Below are positions 37,827-40,128 of a DNA stretch of 40,128 nt, one piece after another. Each line of letters begins with the position of its first letter. The first letter of the stretch is position 1. Origin of the DNA: a virus. The position numbers and the translations under genes are program-made. The notes beneath the pieces were generated by a model. That model did no database searches. It was not told where the DNA came from and saw only the letters and a program-made list of their open reading frames with translations. Where the stretch lies: positions 1-40,128 of the IMG/VR virus record IMGVR_UViG_3300031643_000004. The stretch is one strand, 5' to 3'.

Positions 37827-39457
37827 ACGCTTATAACTCCTCTATCTTCATAAATGGACTTCTCCTCCTCCCCCTCATGCCGTGTAGCCCTGTCAATGCC
37901 CATTATCAGTGCCACCATGCCATCAATCTTTTGTGTTGCTTTTGCTTTATCTGGCTTCAAGTTCCCCGCTGGGTCCTGCGTCACCACCATATTATCGGCA
38001 TTCCATCTCAAAACGGGATGCCCGCCATGTCGCAGCTTATTGCTTAAAACAAGATTCATAAGTTCCTTTGTTGGTGCCGACATTGAGGCATAGCCCTGCC
38101 CAAAAGGTATAATGGGAATTTTATTGGGTTCCTTCTCAGGGTCAACGGTAAATCTCCCGCTATTAACTAAATCTTGAACTAATTTGGTCGCTCCCCAGCG
38201 GTCAAAGGCTAATTCCCGAATGTTATATCCAGCATCCAATAAATCGAGCAGTGCTTGCTTGATATATCCATAGTCAATAACATTGCCTTCTGTAAGGTTG
38301 ATATATTCTTGCCTCGCCCACAGCGAATAAGGCACCCTGTCCTTGCGTTCATTCACCCGCGCTGTATCCCCGGGAATCCAGAATTGCATTAAAATGTCAT
38401 AGAAATCCTTATTAGGGAACACTAAGCCCAAGGCTGTTAAATCTGTCGTTGCTGCTAGGTCTAAGCCTGCATAACAAGGCCGTTCCCTTAGTGCATATAA
38501 GTCAATTGGCTCACTGCATGCATCCCATTTATCCATCGGCATCCAGCGTTCCACCGAACTCGTCCATTGGTTCAAATAAAGTCTCCTGAATGTCATCTCA
38601 AGAGCCGGTGTCTCCTGTGCCTTGGCGCAGAGCGTCCTCATCTCGTCCAGTGAGCGGAACACCCCCAACGCCGGGTTGCAATCGAACCAGACATCCTCGT
38701 CCGTCCAGTCGGCATCGTCCGGTGCCGCGTATATCACCGGCAGTAATGTCGGATCGTCTATGATTCCGTCCCTGACCTTGCAGGCATAGTCGTGCTGCTC
38801 CCAGCATATCGAGTTCCTGTCATAGCCCGCAGTCGTGATGCACAAGAGAATAGGCTGCCGCCTCGCCCCGAAGGATGTCGTCAGCACATCCCACAGTTCC
38901 CGGTTCGGTGCCGCATGGAGCTCATCATAAATCACGCCATGCGAGTCATACCCGAACTTGGAATAAGCCTCGGCGGAAATAGCATGATAAAAGGATTTAC
39001 CAGCATAATTGACTATCCTTTTTTGGGTATCAATAACTTTGCCCCGTTTGGGAATTAGGGCTGGCGATAATTCAGCTATTTTAGCTGCATCGTTATAAAC
39101 TAAACCAGCTTGGTCCCTGTCATTAGCGGCAGAATATATCTGAGCACCGGGCTCATCATCGGCAAACAAAAGATAAAGTGCTATCGCCGCCGCTAGAGTA
39201 GACTTCCCATTCTTCCGGGGAAGCTCGATGTAGCATGTCCGGTACTGCCTTGTTCCATCAGGATTGAGCGTTCCAAAGAGGGGAATAATAATCTCATCCT
39301 TCTGCCAGGGCATCAGCTTGAACGGCTTACCTGCCCATACCCCCTTATAATGCTTCAGATTTTCAATGAAAAGGACTGCCCTCTCGGCAGCCTTCACATC
39401 TATTTCAGCCTTCGTTTCACAAACCATAATCAATTCATCCCAAATACTGCTAGGCAA
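37823..39457 (-). CDS. Terminase large subunit (HK97-type)
   Basis: 544 residues from a TTG at 39457 behind AAAGG; an ATG at 39427 is the other candidate. Walker A PRKNGKS (about 80), Walker B GVIYDELH, and the nuclease motif AGLDLAATTDLTAL mark the ATPase and nuclease domains of Terminase_1. It packages DNA into the prohead and cuts it. The stop overlaps the portal start by four bases. Confidence 0.94.
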   Translation of the reverse strand: MPSSIWDELIMVCETKAEIDVKAAERAVLFIENLKHYKGVWAGKPFKLMPWQKDEIIIPLFGTLNPDGTRQYRTCYIELPRKNGKSTLAAAIALYLLFADDEPGAQIYSAANDRDQAGLVYNDAAKIAELSPALIPKRGKVIDTQKRIVNYAGKSFYHAISAEAYSKFGYDSHGVIYDELHAAPNRELWDVLTTSFGARRQPILLCITTAGYDRNSICWEQHDYACKVRDGIIDDPTLLPVIYAAPDDADWTDEDVWFDCNPALGVFRSLDEMRTLCAKAQETPALEMTFRRLYLNQWTSSVERWMPMDKWDACSEPIDLYALRERPCYAGLDLAATTDLTALGLVFPNKDFYDILMQFWIPGDTARVNERKDRVPYSLWARQEYINLTEGNVIDYGYIKQALLDLLDAGYNIRELAFDRWGATKLVQDLVNSGRFTVDPEKEPNKIPIIPFGQGYASMSAPTKELMNLVLSNKLRHGGHPVLRWNADNMVVTQDPAGNLKPDKAKATQKIDGMVALIMGIDRATRHEGEEEKSIYEDRGVISV

Positions 39458-39541
39458 ACAATGCCTTTAGAAGAATTCTCCCAGTATCGAAATGCAAGGA
39501 AAACAAGATAAAGGTACCCGCTAACCTTGATGCAATTCATG

Positions 39542-40048
39542 CTAATTATCCCTCTTGGTATTTAGCAGCTTATCCAGCGGGTCCTCGCTCTCCGATTTAT
39601 TCACGCTTATCCTGGTCCTCGCCGCCGGCGTCATCCCGAACTCGGCGAGAAATGCTTTCATCTGTTCCATCGCCCTGTTCGCTATGTGAACGAGGGGATG
39701 CGTGACCCAATTGCCATTAGGCATAGTCTGATAACATAAACCGCTGCCAGAATTGATATTGAAAGCGCCCTCAAATTTATCCTCTATCGCCTTCAATGCC
39801 TTCTCAGCTTTTGCCCACCTGCCATAAGCCTGACAATAGGCGGCAAGTGCAGCTCGATCAACCCTGGTCAGCAGTCCTAGAGTCATCAATTTGGGAACGA
39901 TTCGCTTCCATTCGACTTTAGCCTCATAGCATAACCAGGCTGGGCATGATGGCTTTTCAATCTCGGGTTGAGGTTCTAATTGATTCAGTGGCCTCTTCCC
40001 TGGATTTCCTTCCAATTTTTTAATCGCGGTTGGTTTTATTCTATTCAT
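39542..40048 (-). CDS. Terminase small subunit (P27 family)
   Basis: 168 residues. IKKLEGNPGKRPLN, CPAWLCYEAKVEWKRIVPKL, GLLTRVDRAALAAYCQAYGRW, and HPLVHIANRAMEQMKAFLAEFGMTPAAR are the P27-type TerS signature. It recognises the packaging site and loads TerL. GAGGGC precedes the ATG. Confidence 0.93.
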   Translation of the reverse strand: MNRIKPTAIKKLEGNPGKRPLNQLEPQPEIEKPSCPAWLCYEAKVEWKRIVPKLMTLGLLTRVDRAALAAYCQAYGRWAKAEKALKAIEDKFEGAFNINSGSGLCYQTMPNGNWVTHPLVHIANRAMEQMKAFLAEFGMTPAARTRISVNKSESEDPLDKLLNTKRDN

Positions 40049-40128
40049 TTTCGCCCTCTATAGTTACAAATATTTATCTTTTTAATCTTTAACCCCCATA
40101 GTCTCAAATGCGAACTCTCGCGTCTCAC
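40049..40128. other. Probable packaging-site region spanning the contig ends
   Basis: Joined to 1-55 this gives a 135-base gap between HNH and TerS without a gene. GTCTCA occurs at 40101-40106 and 40122-40127, with a GCGA/TCGC palindrome between them. It is where HK97-type phages keep cos. The exact cut cannot be read from the sequence. Confidence 0.4.

Noticed and set aside
36333-38093. Several plus-strand open frames of 60-158 codons opposite portal and TerL
   Set aside because: They are antisense to well-recognised genes, lack ribosome binding sites and have no domain pattern.
39430-39540. 36-residue ORF between TerS and TerL on the minus strand
   Set aside because: No ribosome binding site, hydrophobic low-information sequence, overlaps the start of TerL.
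1-40128. tRNA genes and CRISPR arrays
   Set aside because: No cloverleaf with a TTCGA arm and no regularly spaced repeats were seen on either strand by reading; a tRNAscan run would be decisive.

Overview
The window looks like one complete genome, or nearly so, of a temperate, long-tailed (siphovirus-type) phage with an HK97-type head. Head, connector and tail genes are present in canonical order. Every gene but one reads on the minus strand, and most neighbours overlap by 1-4 bases or sit a few bases apart. If the two ends are joined, the HNH endonuclease gene (56-424) falls about 135 bases upstream of the small terminase gene (40048-39542). That HNH-TerS-TerL order is typical of HK97-type phages, so I read the contig as circular, or as cos-ended and opened at the packaging site. 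The host is bacterial, with strong AAGGAGG-type ribosome binding sites and sigma70-type promoters. I cannot place it further; an anaerobic Firmicutes or Chloroflexi host is a guess.

Layout in the direction of transcription (right to left): (1) Late module, 40048 to 19231: TerS, TerL, a portal fused to a MuF-like domain, prohead protease, major capsid protein, three small structural proteins, gp6-like connector, head closure, gp10-like and DUF3168 tail completion proteins, tail tube, tail chaperones G and GT joined by a -1 frameshift, tape measure, Dit, and a chimeric receptor-binding/hub region with a 20-residue repeat array. It ends at a terminator (about 19085-19108). (2) Integration and lysogeny module, 19076 to 16931: one plus-strand gene for a membrane-anchored protein, two divergent sigma70 promoters around a palindrome, a 54-residue HTH protein and a tyrosine integrase. 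A 16-bp direct repeat flanks the module. No CI-type repressor is recognisable. (3) Early and replication module, about 16900 to 2100: many small unknown genes, a Rad50-like ATPase, RecT, an MBL-fold protein, two DNA methyltransferases, a DUF5131/YkgJ metal-cluster cassette, a DnaD-like replisome organiser with iteron-like repeats inside its gene, a VRR-NUC nuclease, and HNH and LuxR-type proteins. (4) Pre-late region, 1640 to 56: a promoter, a candidate structured RNA of about 175 nt ending in a terminator, several small membrane proteins (holin candidates), and the HNH gene leading into TerS.

How it may work together: the RecT/ATPase/MBL set would handle recombination, the DnaD-like protein would recruit host replication enzymes, and the methyltransferases would protect phage DNA. 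The structured RNA at 1425-1600 lies upstream of the whole late operon on the circular map. That operon contains several terminator-like hairpins, so the RNA could be a cis-acting antitermination or attenuation element. This is inference. No endolysin, replicative helicase, SSB, tRNA or CRISPR array was recognised.
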